Positions 9,188-19,406 are shown, counted from the stretch's first letter. The stretch is DNA of 64,000 nucleotides from Thermoplasma acidophilum DSM 1728 (GCF_000195915.1 NC_002578.1:1359644-1423643); one strand, 5' to 3'. The notes: generated by a model from the letters alone, not told the origin. Numbers and translations are program-made.

Positions 9188-11230
9188 CTATTTTTTATGC
9201 TTTATCGTTGCAATGTATCCTGTGATTGCCAAAGCACAGACTAGAATAGCCAATATGAAAAATAGCGCATCATTCTGCACATGCGGGCTAATGACTGTAC
9301 CTGCAGTTGGACTCATAGGCTCTATTATCGATACAGTTCCAGAATTTGTATTTGCAACGAATACGAGTCCGTTAGCCGGGTCCACGCAATCCCTGAATGG
9401 ATAGATACCAACTGGAATTATGGCTTCAACTCCTTCTGTTGTTGCGTTGATAACGTAAACATCATTTGAACCAGAATTGGAAACATAAAGACTGTTATCG
9501 TATGGATCATAACATATGCCTTCAGGCCCAGATCCTGTATTGATCGTGGAAAGGACTCTTTCCTTGCCATTTATTATTGATACGCTATCCGAATTGAAGT
9601 TGATAACGTAGATGTATCCATTTTCCGGATCGTAGGATAGATCCTGCGGACCGGATCCTACCTGAATTGTGTACACAACACTTTCAGAATCAGGATTTAT
9701 AACTGAGATATTGTTTGAACCGAAATTACCCACGTATATGAACCCGTTGGCCTGATCGTAAACACCATTGAACGGGCTGGAGCCTGTTATAATGGAGGAT
9801 ATAACGGAATTATTTGACGGATTTATAACGGAGACGTCATCAGAGAGCTGGTTTATGGAATAAACATATCCATTTGATGGGTTCACTACAATACCAGCTG
9901 GGCCTTCCCCGACAGCAATATTCCTCAACACAGTTTGCGTCTGAGTATCCAGCACCGATACATTGTCTGTATCGTAGTTTGCAACGTATACGTAATTGTT
10001 GTATGGATCATAGGCTATTCCTGAAGGGCCCCAACCAACATACACCTTTGCTATAACGCTGTAATTCTTATCCAGCACGTATACGAAGTTTGAGTATGCA
10101 TTCGTTACGTACAGATATGAATTTACAGGATCATATGCAAGCCCCTGAGGTCCGGATCCTATTGTCAAACTATAATATACCTCGTCGGTGGATGTGTTTA
10201 TAAATGATATGTTGTTTGTATATTCATTTGCAACCGCTATTTCATTGCGACCGTTACCCATAAACAACCCATACGGATTCAAACCCACGCTGATATTGGT
10301 GATTGAGCTGAAATTGATCGCGTTGATCGCAGTGACTGTGTCTGAGTCAAAATTGGAAGTGTACACCTGGTCACTGTAATTGCAGAACATCACCTGCAAT
10401 GGATCTGAACCAACTGGTATCGTCCTGATATATGTTCCATTAGGCCCTGTGACGGTTATCGTATCTGAACCCTGGTTATCGATGAATACCTTTCCGTTTA
10501 GATTGTCTATTGCCAGACTGGATGGGGACGATCCTGCTTCAAATGTTCCGACTGTACTTAAAGTAAGTGGGTTGATAACAGATACCATACCGTGGCCATA
10601 CTGTGAAACATATATGTATCCATTGTACTGGCTATAAGCAACTCCGGAAGCCCCAGCAACTGATATGTTTGCCACTACACTGTTTGATCCAGATATGACA
10701 GTTACCGATCCAGAGTACGAGTTGGCGATGAATACCTCATCAATCTGAGGATCATAAGCGATGCTCTGAGGGCCTGAACCAACTCCTATTGTGTCTATAA
10801 CTGACATGAGGTGCGTATTTATCACAGAAATATCGCCCGAGTTCTGATTTGCAACATAGACAAGCCCATTACTTTCAACATACATGACTGATATTGGACC
10901 AGAACCAACAGGCATTACATTCGCGATCCTGTATGTAGTCGCATTTATCACATACACATTATCTGTAAAGTAATTCGCCACAAAGTAGCAACCGCAGTCA
11001 GATGCGTAAGCACCTGAAGTTGGAACTATGGCATTACCAGTATCCATAAAATTTCCAGATATCACGCTATCGTTGATAAGGTCAATAGTTTCACTCGTGT
11101 TGTTTGCCGACATCTTTGTGTTTTGCACGTATGCAGGTTGGTGAATGGTAGATATTGATCCTGGCGCTGAATACGAACCAATAAACAGGAAAATTAAAAT
11201 AAACACAGAAACCGTATGTTCTGTATTCAT
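9188..11230 (-). CDS. Surface-anchored YVTN beta-propeller protein
   Basis: A 680-residue exported protein: an N-terminal signal segment (about residues 6-22), an Asn/Thr/Ser-rich body, and a C-terminal transmembrane helix followed by the basic tail KHKK, which anchors it outside the membrane. The body consists of 14 repeats of about 42 residues with the pattern (V/L)YVAN..S..(V)SVIN...V...I.VG.GP.G.AYDP, enough for two seven-bladed propellers. The many Asn-x-Ser/Thr sites suggest glycosylation. It lies 16 bp after the glycosidase gene and may be read from the same promoter. Binding of sugars or cell-surface contact is inference. Confidence 0.85.
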   Translation of the reverse strand: MNTEHTVSVFILIFLFIGSYSAPGSISTIHQPAYVQNTKMSANNTSETIDLINDSVISGNFMDTGNAIVPTSGAYASDCGCYFVANYFTDNVYVINATTYRIANVMPVGSGPISVMYVESNGLVYVANQNSGDISVINTHLMSVIDTIGVGSGPQSIAYDPQIDEVFIANSYSGSVTVISGSNSVVANISVAGASGVAYSQYNGYIYVSQYGHGMVSVINPLTLSTVGTFEAGSSPSSLAIDNLNGKVFIDNQGSDTITVTGPNGTYIRTIPVGSDPLQVMFCNYSDQVYTSNFDSDTVTAINAINFSSITNISVGLNPYGLFMGNGRNEIAVANEYTNNISFINTSTDEVYYSLTIGSGPQGLAYDPVNSYLYVTNAYSNFVYVLDKNYSVIAKVYVGWGPSGIAYDPYNNYVYVANYDTDNVSVLDTQTQTVLRNIAVGEGPAGIVVNPSNGYVYSINQLSDDVSVINPSNNSVISSIITGSSPFNGVYDQANGFIYVGNFGSNNISVINPDSESVVYTIQVGSGPQDLSYDPENGYIYVINFNSDSVSIINGKERVLSTINTGSGPEGICYDPYDNSLYVSNSGSNDVYVINATTEGVEAIIPVGIYPFRDCVDPANGLVFVANTNSGTVSIIEPMSPTAGTVISPHVQNDALFFILAILVCALAITGYIATIKHKK

Positions 11231-11246
11231 CCACTAGTCCTCAATA

Positions 11247-12698
11247 TTAGAATTTATCTGCGGCAAGCCATTCCAGATCTTCGTCGACTCCATTATTTTC
11301 AACTATTTCTTTAAAAACAAGCGCACCTGGCCTGATGTATCTCTTCTTTGTTTTAAAGTCTACCTTGAGAAGCCCGAATTTCTTGGAAAATCCTGATGCC
11401 CATTCATAATTGTCTGTCAATGCCCAATGCAGGTAGCCCTCAACCTTTGCACCGTCTCTTATCGCACTTTCGAGATTCTTCAGATGGGATGCCACGTATC
11501 TGGGCCTCAGTCTGTCGCTATCGTCCGCAACTCCATTTTCAGATATCATCATCGGAAGCCCGATATGCTTCTGATAGGACATGACGAGATGGTATATTCC
11601 TTCAGGATACACTTCCCAGCCGGTGTCGCTGGAGGATCTTCCGTCAAGAGACCTCTTGTTCTCGCCAGTTGCATACCCATATCCAGGTACTATGGCCCAT
11701 CTGTCACCGTCTTTTTTAACAACATCCCTGCTGTAATAGTTAACACCCACCCAGTCAAGATGATTCGCCATATCCTCCCGCTTATCAGAGCTATAATCCA
11801 GAGAACGATTCTGCGCGGCATTTGCATACCACGATAGATCTCCCTTGGTTATGGCGTCGAAGAACGAGTATCTTATTTCATACTCTGCAAGATCCCTTGC
11901 CTCTCTGTCCTCATCAGTCAATGGCTGCATATCTCCATTGGCATACACTATGCCAACAGGTTTCTCTGAAAATTTTTTTATGCTGTCATATGCCCTTGCA
12001 TGGGCTTCTGCGAACAGCTTTTTCCGTATTGCCATAGAGTCCGGTCTCCAGTCATTGCTGCACTGGCCATTGAAAAGTATATTTGGTTCATTCATCGTGC
12101 TCCATCTATCAGCAAGATCATCGAACGCCCTGGCAACATAAGCCGCAAACTTGGCAAATTCCACAATTGAGCGTGTTGTAAAGCAATTTCCAACTGCATT
12201 ATCCTTTTCGATATCTCTCTTCGACGGGTCGTTTATCCACACTGGAGTGGACCAATGGTACAAATTGATGATAAGGTAATTTCCGCGATTCTTGAAATCC
12301 GAGAATATGCTTCTATAGTGATTCACGGCATCTTTATTTGCAATCTTATCAAGTTTGTCAAGATCCCTGTCTGTGATATCAACATTCAGCACGTCGCCCC
12401 TGTCATTTTGTACACTGACCTTAACTTCCTCAGTTGATTTTGGAAATATTCTTGACCATTCTATACCTATTCTAGCTGCATTCATTCCCAGATGCTGAGC
12501 GAAATCATGATCCCTGTGGTATAGATCCCAGTAACCTGCACCGTTTTCAGGCAGATCTCCAGAAACCACATGGTTCTGAATGTTATACTTATCGTGCGTC
12601 CATACATACCAGTCTGTATTGGGATCAGGATCACTTATTCCCATCTCAAACTGAAACCCTGCCTCTGAAAACCCAAATTTAAAGCCTTTAGGAAACAC
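11247..12698 (-). CDS. GH1 beta-glycosidase (beta-galactosidase/beta-glucosidase)
   Basis: Retaining beta-glycosidase of family GH1 with 483 residues, close to archaeal LacS-type enzymes. The acid/base Glu is in STMNEPN and the nucleophile Glu in ISENGVAD. The N-terminus FPKGFKFGFSEAGFQFE is the family hallmark. The start is GTG 12698, because the nearby ATGs are out of frame and the TATA box is centred 26-27 nt upstream. No signal peptide is seen, so it acts in the cytoplasm on imported oligosaccharides. The putative TrmB operator lies 45 bp upstream. Confidence 0.94.
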   Translation of the reverse strand: MFPKGFKFGFSEAGFQFEMGISDPDPNTDWYVWTHDKYNIQNHVVSGDLPENGAGYWDLYHRDHDFAQHLGMNAARIGIEWSRIFPKSTEEVKVSVQNDRGDVLNVDITDRDLDKLDKIANKDAVNHYRSIFSDFKNRGNYLIINLYHWSTPVWINDPSKRDIEKDNAVGNCFTTRSIVEFAKFAAYVARAFDDLADRWSTMNEPNILFNGQCSNDWRPDSMAIRKKLFAEAHARAYDSIKKFSEKPVGIVYANGDMQPLTDEDREARDLAEYEIRYSFFDAITKGDLSWYANAAQNRSLDYSSDKREDMANHLDWVGVNYYSRDVVKKDGDRWAIVPGYGYATGENKRSLDGRSSSDTGWEVYPEGIYHLVMSYQKHIGLPMMISENGVADDSDRLRPRYVASHLKNLESAIRDGAKVEGYLHWALTDNYEWASGFSKKFGLLKVDFKTKKRYIRPGALVFKEIVENNGVDEDLEWLAADKF

Positions 12699-12718
12699 CT
12701 TTATCCATTTTCATGAAC

Positions 12719-12728
12719 TATTTAAAAA
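12719..12728 (-). promoter_or_regulatory. TATA box of the GH1 gene
   Basis: On the minus strand this reads TTTTTAAATA, centred about 26 nt before the GTG start, implying a leaderless transcript starting at or very near GTG. Confidence 0.6.
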
Positions 12729-12742
12729 TTCCCAGAGTTATG

Positions 12743-12761
12743 ATACTCATACATGTAGTAT
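12743..12761. promoter_or_regulatory. Putative TrmB operator, copy 1
   Basis: The 19-bp imperfect palindrome ATACTCATACATGTAGTAT (ATACT-N9-AGTAT) starts 45 bp before the GH1 start codon, just upstream of its TATA box. It overlaps the last codons and stop of the trmB gene. A near-identical copy lies before the ABC binding-protein gene. Position upstream of TATA suggests activation. Confidence 0.65.
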
Positions 12762-13757
12762 TGAAGGATGCAGTAAAACGGATATCATCTTGATATCCTC
12801 GAGGGTCGCCGTCTTACCACCAACCGAGTATGTTCTATCGCCTACATTGATATAGAAGGTATTCCTGACAAAAGGTATTTTTTCAGTCTTCAAGATCTCA
12901 CCCTTCCATGTCCTTCTGTCATCGTGGTAGAATCCCTCTACTTCCGCAAATACCCTCATGTTTCGCGACAGCAAGAAGTCTATGGCATCGCATGTTATCC
13001 ATATATTGCAAAATTTGATGGATTCAGCAATGAAGAAGTCCCTTATGATTACAGCCTGACTCCACAAGGATTGATTAAAATAATATGACATAACGTGTAT
13101 GAAATTATCTTCTTCAAAATATAGGGCATATTCTTTATTCTCCCTCTCTCCTTCAACCGATACGACGCATGATTTTCTATCCGAAATGGCCATTTCTGTT
13201 GGTTTTCCATTGATCTTCCGTATAAGTGCTCTGCCGTCAAATGCAACATCACCGTCAGTGAAGACAAGTAGTACCACTGTTACCTTCCTGCTGCTGGCCC
13301 TCTGAAGATCCTCCCTGAGATCGTTGAATTTCTCCTGAGATAGAGATATTATTATTTCATTCTGCGCCTCATTTATCATTGTCTGCATCTTCTGAATTAT
13401 ATTATCGTATCCCTCAACAAGAGAGAGAAAAGTTGAGTATCTGTCAGGGTAGATTTTCTTGTTTTCAACGTATCTCTGAAGGTTCAATGAGTATGATTCT
13501 AGCCAGTCTCTTTCCTTCTTTAGGACCTGCGATACAGGTATTGCCTTGTACATCTTCTTCTTACCTATGCTCTCCTCTATGAACCCCTTCTTTATAAGCG
13601 AATTAAATAGATCATAAACCCTTGGCTGCGGAACTCCGGTCATCCTTACAATCTCTGTAGATGTCATTGGCCCTTTTATTACCAGAGCTTCGTATATCTT
13701 TATTTCATATGGCGAAAGGCCGAATTTCGAAAGCCCGGAAAATATATCACTATCCAT
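12747..13757 (-). CDS. TrmB-family sugar-responsive transcriptional regulator
   Basis: A 336-residue regulator. The N-terminal winged helix (about residues 8-75; LGLSPYEIKIYEAL-type start, PQPRVYDLFNSLIKKGFI recognition region) is typical of TrmB, followed by a short coiled segment and an effector-binding domain. It sits between the ABC importer genes and the GH1 gene, all on the minus strand, and so probably controls both in response to an imported sugar. The shared ATACT-N9-AGTAT palindrome is the natural operator candidate. The TATA box before its own ATG is weak, so read-through from the transporter genes is likely. Confidence 0.9.
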   Translation of the reverse strand: MDSDIFSGLSKFGLSPYEIKIYEALVIKGPMTSTEIVRMTGVPQPRVYDLFNSLIKKGFIEESIGKKKMYKAIPVSQVLKKERDWLESYSLNLQRYVENKKIYPDRYSTFLSLVEGYDNIIQKMQTMINEAQNEIIISLSQEKFNDLREDLQRASSRKVTVVLLVFTDGDVAFDGRALIRKINGKPTEMAISDRKSCVVSVEGERENKEYALYFEEDNFIHVMSYYFNQSLWSQAVIIRDFFIAESIKFCNIWITCDAIDFLLSRNMRVFAEVEGFYHDDRRTWKGEILKTEKIPFVRNTFYINVGDRTYSVGGKTATLEDIKMISVLLHPSILHV

Positions 13758-13802
13758 CTATAGTAGGTTATCCAAAAATCAGTAAATAAGTTTAGCACAA
13801 TG

Positions 13803-14783
13803 TTAGCTCACACCCACTTTCCATTCAGGATAACGCAGACAACGCCTGAAATGCCTTCCATCGTCACTGGTAAGTTCAGGATGTTTAGAAACACATTGAG
13901 GCACTGAAAATGGGCATCTGGTATAGAACTGGCATCCATTAAAATCTTCCCTGAAGTTTCCTGGATTTCCAATGAGCCTGTATCCTGTGCCCCGTTTGGC
14001 GCCTATCCTCGGCATGCTTCTCAGCAGCAGAAAGTTATAGGGATGTTGGGGATCGTTGAGCATTTCGTCCCTTGGGCCAAACTCCACGATCTCACCTGCA
14101 TATATCATGGCTATCTCATCCGCTATCTCATAAAGGATCGATAGGTCGTGCGTTATGAAGATCATGGTGAGACCACTCTGCCTCTGTATGGCCTTCAGAT
14201 CCTTAAGTATCTCATGCTGAACCAACACATCCAGACCTGTGGTAGGTTCATCGAGTATTACCAGATCAGGCCGAAGCAGAAGGGACATAGCTATTACGAC
14301 ACGCTGGCGCATTCCCCCGCTGAGTTCGTGCGGGAAACTTTCAAGAACATTTTCGCGCAACCTCACCATCTTTATGGCAGCCTGTATTCTATCCTCGTTT
14401 TTCTCAGGCTGAAGGCCATGCGCTATTAGCAAATCATAGAACTGATATCTAATACGCTTAACAGGATTTAGAGCATTCATGGCCGCCTGAGGGATAAACG
14501 AAAACCTCGTTGCTCTTATTCTCCTCAGATCCTCTCCATTTATTCTCAATATGTCCTGATCATCCAGGTAAACCTGCCCAGATGTTATCTCACCAGGGTA
14601 CTTTAGAGATCTGTATATGGCCTGAGCAAGTGTACTCTTTCCAGAGCCAGACTCTCCAGCGATTCCCAGTATAATGCCTTTCCTCACCCTGAGGTTCATA
14701 TCATTGATTATTACGGAAAATCCATTCTCATTGTAATATCCCACAGTGAGATTCTTTATGTCAAGAATTGTATCTTCGTACAT
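13803..14783 (-). CDS. Opp-type ABC importer ATPase (OppD-like)
   Basis: A 326-residue nucleotide-binding subunit with Walker A GESGSGKST, signature LSGGMRQRV, Walker B LVILDEPTTGLD and switch His in FITHDL. The C-terminal extension CQFYTRCPFSVPQC is the Cys-rich oligopeptide/oligosaccharide transporter C-terminal domain, which may hold an iron-sulphur cluster. Last transporter gene of the operon, 9 bp after the second ATPase gene. Confidence 0.92.
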   Translation of the reverse strand: MYEDTILDIKNLTVGYYNENGFSVIINDMNLRVRKGIILGIAGESGSGKSTLAQAIYRSLKYPGEITSGQVYLDDQDILRINGEDLRRIRATRFSFIPQAAMNALNPVKRIRYQFYDLLIAHGLQPEKNEDRIQAAIKMVRLRENVLESFPHELSGGMRQRVVIAMSLLLRPDLVILDEPTTGLDVLVQHEILKDLKAIQRQSGLTMIFITHDLSILYEIADEIAMIYAGEIVEFGPRDEMLNDPQHPYNFLLLRSMPRIGAKRGTGYRLIGNPGNFREDFNGCQFYTRCPFSVPQCVSKHPELTSDDGRHFRRCLRYPEWKVGVS

Positions 14784-14792
14784 TTCACTGCC

Positions 14793-15584
14793 TCATATTC
14801 TCTTATATGGATCAGGGGCGGCCTCTATCAATGATCTTGTATAATCATCTCTAGGATTTGACAGCACATCGTCTGTCTGGCCTTCTTCAACTATCTCGCC
14901 ATTGTGAAGAACGTAGATCCTGTCCGTGATCATGCTAACCGTATTAAGGTCATGCGTAATGTAAATTATGCTGATGCCAAGATCCTCTCTTATTCTTGAA
15001 AGCAGTTCAAGTATATCTATCCTGAGAGATACGTCAAGCATTGATACAGGCTCATCCGCTATCAGAACCTTCGGCTCCAGTGCAAGCGCTCTGGCAAGGT
15101 ACACTCTCTGACGCTGCCCGCCTGAAATCTGGTGCGGGAACTTATCCCGAAAATAAGAAGGCGGGTCAAGTTTAACCATCTCGAGAAGTTCATCGATCCT
15201 TTCATCTATATTACCCCGATAGTGGTGTATCCTCAGTGGCCTCCTAATATGCCATGATATGGTATGATAGGGATCCAGCGAAGCATAAGGATCCTGAAAG
15301 ACCATCTGAACATCGGATCTATATTCCCTGAGCTTCATGCCTCTGTAATTCGTGACATCCCGACCCTCGAATACCACCTTTCCGGTTGACGGCCTGTAGA
15401 GGAGAACAAGAACTCTGGCAAGAGTGCTTTTTCCGCTCCCACTTGCACCGACCAGACCAAGAATTTCTTTCTGATATAATGTTATGTTAACGTTGTTGAG
15501 TGCAGTGATATCCTGAGTACCCATTAATCCAGTCTTCATCTGGAATATTTTGGATACGCCCTCTGTTTTCAATACCTCAATCAT
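14793..15584 (-). CDS. Opp-type ABC importer ATPase (OppF-like)
   Basis: A 263-residue ATPase with Walker A GASGSGKST, signature ISGGQRQRV, Walker B VLIADEPVSMLD and switch His in YITHDL. It is shorter than its partner and ends at EAAPDPYKRI, with little of the Cys-rich C-terminal domain. Its ATG lies 8 bp inside the end of the permease gene. Confidence 0.92.
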   Translation of the reverse strand: MIEVLKTEGVSKIFQMKTGLMGTQDITALNNVNITLYQKEILGLVGASGSGKSTLARVLVLLYRPSTGKVVFEGRDVTNYRGMKLREYRSDVQMVFQDPYASLDPYHTISWHIRRPLRIHHYRGNIDERIDELLEMVKLDPPSYFRDKFPHQISGGQRQRVYLARALALEPKVLIADEPVSMLDVSLRIDILELLSRIREDLGISIIYITHDLNTVSMITDRIYVLHNGEIVEEGQTDDVLSNPRDDYTRSLIEAAPDPYKRI

Positions 15585-16533
15585 TTTTAACTGCCCTCCT
15601 TTTCTTCTGATATACTCTCAACGATGGGTTGGCCATTTCGTCCAGTCCAAAATTGAGAAGTATGAACGAGAACATCAGCAGGGATATCATTATACTTGGA
15701 GGCAGTATCCACCACCACTGGCCTGTCAAATAGGCCTCGTTATTTATGGCCCAGTATAGCATGGTGCCCCAGTTCACCTGTTCAATATTACCCACACCAA
15801 GGTATTCGACAAACGTCAGGCCCATTGCACCGTACATGGATGTGAAGAAAAAGTTGGAAACAACGACAGGCATTATGGCGCGCATTATCTGCCTGAATAT
15901 GATGCTCAGCCTAGACTCGCCTATTAGCAGTGAAGACAGTATATAGTCCCTCTTGGCTATGGAAAGAGTTATGGATCTGAATGTCCTGGCTCCAAAGGCC
16001 CAGCCAGTTATTACAAGTATTATTATAGTGGGCAAATAGCCAAGACTCTGATGTATGCCAAGAAAGTATGTCCCGAATAGCATTATCAGCAGTACGCCGG
16101 GAACGACCAGAAATATGCTTATTATAGCGTTTATAGCCCCGTTAACCGCAGGGGAACTGAATCCAGCCAGAAGCCCGACAAATACAGATATCAGTGTTCC
16201 TGCTATTCCGACCGAAAATGCTATCATAAGGGTTGGAGCCGCCCCAGCAATCAACTGTGAGAAAACGTCCTGACCATAGCCCGTGGTTCCAAGAATATTG
16301 ACGGAATTTGGAGGCAGCGCCTTTGCAAACAGATAGGCCTCGGGATTATAGGGCCTATAAAATATGCCTATAATTGAGAATATCACTATGGATACCAGAA
16401 GAATGAATCCAGCCTTAGATTTGCTGTTCTTGAGTACTATCCCCATCGAATTTTCAAAGCTAATGATCCTTCCTGTCAATCTGCCCAGAAGGTTATTTTT
16501 TGTTCTGTTTCTTACAAAATTCTTATCCTCCAT
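15577..16533 (-). CDS. Opp-type ABC importer permease (OppC-like)
   Basis: A 318-residue permease with an N-terminal cytoplasmic stretch, a first helix near residues 42-58, the periplasmic ILGTTGYGQDVFS sequence characteristic of OppC, and five further hydrophobic segments. The EAA-type loop is in ILSSLLIGESRLSIIFRQIM. Its ATG directly follows the stop of the other permease gene, with a GGAAGGTGA ribosome site inside that gene. Confidence 0.92.
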   Translation of the reverse strand: MEDKNFVRNRTKNNLLGRLTGRIISFENSMGIVLKNSKSKAGFILLVSIVIFSIIGIFYRPYNPEAYLFAKALPPNSVNILGTTGYGQDVFSQLIAGAAPTLMIAFSVGIAGTLISVFVGLLAGFSSPAVNGAINAIISIFLVVPGVLLIMLFGTYFLGIHQSLGYLPTIIILVITGWAFGARTFRSITLSIAKRDYILSSLLIGESRLSIIFRQIMRAIMPVVVSNFFFTSMYGAMGLTFVEYLGVGNIEQVNWGTMLYWAINNEAYLTGQWWWILPPSIMISLLMFSFILLNFGLDEMANPSLRVYQKKRRAVKND

Positions 16534-17556
16534 TCATTCACCTTCCTGCCTTATCCTTGGATCAAGGAAACCGTATAGGAGATCAACCACTAGGTTTCCG
16601 GCAAGAACGGCTATCACCACCATGAGGAAAATTCCCTGCATCAATGGATAATCCAGTGAGTTTATCGCGGTTATCATGTAAAGTCCCACGCCAGGATATG
16701 AGAAGATAGATTCCTCAATTATGACTCCACTTACGGAGAGTCCTATGGACATGGCGAAACCAGTTAGATTTGGAAGTAGAGCATTTTTATATGCTATACT
16801 TTTGATCTGATAATCCTTAAATCCAAGATTCTCGGAATAATTAATGAAATCACTGTTAAGATTCGGTATGATGTTATTCCTCATGCCGAGAACCCAGCCA
16901 CCGAGCGAGGTCAATATTATGGTAAGCACGGGAAGAACCGCATGGTATATCACGCTAATTATGAATGGCACATTGAAGCCCATATTCACATTCACGCCGT
17001 AGGCACCACCAAGGGGAAATATATGGCCGTAAACAGAGAATATATCCAGAACTATAAAGGCAAGAACAAACGCAGGAAATGATGCCATGAACATTGCGAA
17101 TACATCTATGGCTAGATCCTTGGAGGTGTTTCTGTTTATACCAGCATATCTTCCCAATCTGTTTCCAAGGAAAAATGAGATCGTTATTGATGATATAACC
17201 AAAAATAATGTCCATGGCAGCGCTTCCGCTAGTATTGCAGACACAGGCTCCGGATAAAAGGCTATTGAAAGGCCGAGATTTCCATGGAACAGATTCCACA
17301 AATACTGAAAATACTGGTCATAGATCGGTGCATTTGATATTCCGTATTCCACCTCGAGCTGATGCAGATATGCCGGATTGACTCCGCTTCCGCCGGCCTT
17401 TAGTATTTCATTATAGACAACAACAGCTGGATTTCCAGGCATCATCCTTGGTAGAAGAAAGTTGACCGTTATGGCGCCGATAAAAATCCCGAAAAAAAGA
17501 GATATTTTTTTAATTATATATTTAACTGGTATCTTCATTAGCATGCGCCTTAGCAC
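16534..17556 (-). CDS. Opp-type ABC importer permease (OppB-like)
   Basis: A 340-residue permease with a first helix near residues 17-30 (FFGIFIGAITVNFLLPRMMPGNP) typical of OppB and about five more membrane segments. The ATPase-contact loop is near ENLGFKDYQIKSIAYKNALLP. The start may be GTG 17556 or an ATG 4-6 codons later, as no clear ribosome site decides it. It begins 20 bp after the binding-protein gene. Confidence 0.9.
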   Translation of the reverse strand: MLRRMLMKIPVKYIIKKISLFFGIFIGAITVNFLLPRMMPGNPAVVVYNEILKAGGSGVNPAYLHQLEVEYGISNAPIYDQYFQYLWNLFHGNLGLSIAFYPEPVSAILAEALPWTLFLVISSITISFFLGNRLGRYAGINRNTSKDLAIDVFAMFMASFPAFVLAFIVLDIFSVYGHIFPLGGAYGVNVNMGFNVPFIISVIYHAVLPVLTIILTSLGGWVLGMRNNIIPNLNSDFINYSENLGFKDYQIKSIAYKNALLPNLTGFAMSIGLSVSGVIIEESIFSYPGVGLYMITAINSLDYPLMQGIFLMVVIAVLAGNLVVDLLYGFLDPRIRQEGE

Positions 17557-17576
17557 TTATCGAGGCTTAATCCTTT

Positions 17577-19406
17577 CTATTGCCTCTTTATCCTCCTATT
17601 TCTTATGTACACTGCTGCGACAGCTGCCACTATCACAACAATCGCCACTACCGCCGCTATATCGTAAATCAAGGGGTTTACACCGCTTGCCACGTTACCG
17701 CTCTTAGGGTAAAGATGCAGTATGACGACTTCATCTGGCCCCGGATACCATGGCATCGGTATCCAGAAAGGATTCTGGGCGTTTGGCCATCCTCCTATTG
17801 TGCTGTTGACATATTCATACCAGTCTGCAGAATACACGACGTACACTATGGGCATCTGCTGGAGCATTATTGAAGCCATCTTATTTATGTAAACATCCTG
17901 CTGCGTGGTGTTTGTCAACGCTGTGAAATTATGGAAGTACTGCATGAAGCCGGTACCTGTGGCGTTCCATCTCTCAGGGTTGACATAGGCCGGTGATGAT
18001 GCTTTGACAACCGGACCAACGAGTCCGCTGTAGTCGTACCATGCATTCGGTCCTATACCCGTGTCCACATATAGCGCCATCTGATACTGACCATCTGTCA
18101 CATCTTGAGACACCGTATTCTGGGTTGGCGTTTCAAGATTCACGGTCAATCCCAGCTGGTTAAGTTCGTTCGCTATCAGAGCTATATCTGTATCCCAGTC
18201 AGAATAACCTGCAACAGACATAAGATTCAGAGTAGGCACAGGCGTGCCGTTAGGTGCTGTCAATCTTCCTGTGGTCGAATTTATGATAAAACCATGGTCT
18301 GCCAGTATCTGCTTGGCATAGGTCAGGTTGAATGTTGCCAGTTTGTTTGCAAGGGCTAGATTTGTAGAGTTCAGCTCTCCAAGCTGCTGATAAAGTAAAC
18401 CTGCCGCATTGGCCGGCTGCTCATAGCCGTATTCCCCGATGTTCATTATGGCCGTCCTGTTAATGGCTACACTGATAGCCTGCCTGAAGAAGGACATGTT
18501 CAGGGGATAAACCATGTCGTTTAGGAGAAGCGTCACTGGCTGGCCCTGCGGGAACCAATAATGATTGTACTGCGGATTCTTGGAAACGAACAGCGTTGTT
18601 ATGTTCGGCGCAAATACCGATGCCCACTGGACCTGACCGGACTGCATGGCCAATGTCAGCGCACTGTTGCTTGTATACTCAACATATACCACTGTCTTTA
18701 TCTTTGGTTCACCCTTCTGCCAGTAATTCGGGTTTGCTGTGAGGACTATCTTCTGCGGCGAAAAGCTCTGCAAAACGTATGGGCCCGTTCCTATGGGGTT
18801 CGTAACTATCTCCTTGAGGGGATCTGTGCTGTTAGCGAAGAGTTGCTCCGGTACGATAATATTCGAACCAATGTAAAACAGATACTCGGTGTTGGGTGAG
18901 GTGAAGGTGAAATTGACCTCATATGGATTCACGGCTGTAATGTTTTTTATCACTCCCCACTCACCAAAAAGGGCCTTCTGTTCGTTAAACGTATACACAA
19001 CATCACTCGCATTGAATGGTAATCCATTACTGAATTCAACACCATGCCTCAGATACATCGTCAGAATTGTTGCATTTGAATTCCAAGAATATCCCGTAGC
19101 GAGCCATGGTATGACGGTACCATTGTATGTATTTATCTGCAGCAAGGGTTCATAAATTAGCCCCATTATGCCAGCAGGAGTAAGCCAGACTCCATCGAAT
19201 GGATTGAAATTATCTGTAAACGCTGGTGTCGGTCCTGGCGAAAGATACAGAGTAGATGAATTATCATTTGAGGTTGCTGAAAAACTGTTGATGTGCAAAT
19301 TTGACTGCTGCATAGGGCCGTATACTGCGGTAGCTACTGTAAGAGCTGCGATCGCTACAGTTATAACTGCAACGAGTTTCTTTATTGTTAAGAGATTTCT
19401 TAACAT
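17577..19406 (-). CDS. ABC importer substrate-binding protein, family 5 (oligosaccharide/peptide)
   Basis: A 609-residue exported binding protein: a basic N-terminus and a hydrophobic segment (about residues 8-30), then a family-5 solute-binding fold with YEPLLQIN, YLRHGVEFSNGLPFNASDVVYTF and WQKGEPKIKTVVY. A C-terminal transmembrane helix (IAAVVAIVVIVAAVAAVY) and a basic tail anchor it to the membrane, as is usual in archaea. It is first in the transporter operon. The neighbouring glycosidase and TrmB genes point to oligosaccharides rather than peptides as ligands, by inference. Confidence 0.92.
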   Translation of the reverse strand: MLRNLLTIKKLVAVITVAIAALTVATAVYGPMQQSNLHINSFSATSNDNSSTLYLSPGPTPAFTDNFNPFDGVWLTPAGIMGLIYEPLLQINTYNGTVIPWLATGYSWNSNATILTMYLRHGVEFSNGLPFNASDVVYTFNEQKALFGEWGVIKNITAVNPYEVNFTFTSPNTEYLFYIGSNIIVPEQLFANSTDPLKEIVTNPIGTGPYVLQSFSPQKIVLTANPNYWQKGEPKIKTVVYVEYTSNSALTLAMQSGQVQWASVFAPNITTLFVSKNPQYNHYWFPQGQPVTLLLNDMVYPLNMSFFRQAISVAINRTAIMNIGEYGYEQPANAAGLLYQQLGELNSTNLALANKLATFNLTYAKQILADHGFIINSTTGRLTAPNGTPVPTLNLMSVAGYSDWDTDIALIANELNQLGLTVNLETPTQNTVSQDVTDGQYQMALYVDTGIGPNAWYDYSGLVGPVVKASSPAYVNPERWNATGTGFMQYFHNFTALTNTTQQDVYINKMASIMLQQMPIVYVVYSADWYEYVNSTIGGWPNAQNPFWIPMPWYPGPDEVVILHLYPKSGNVASGVNPLIYDIAAVVAIVVIVAAVAAVYIRNRRIKRQ

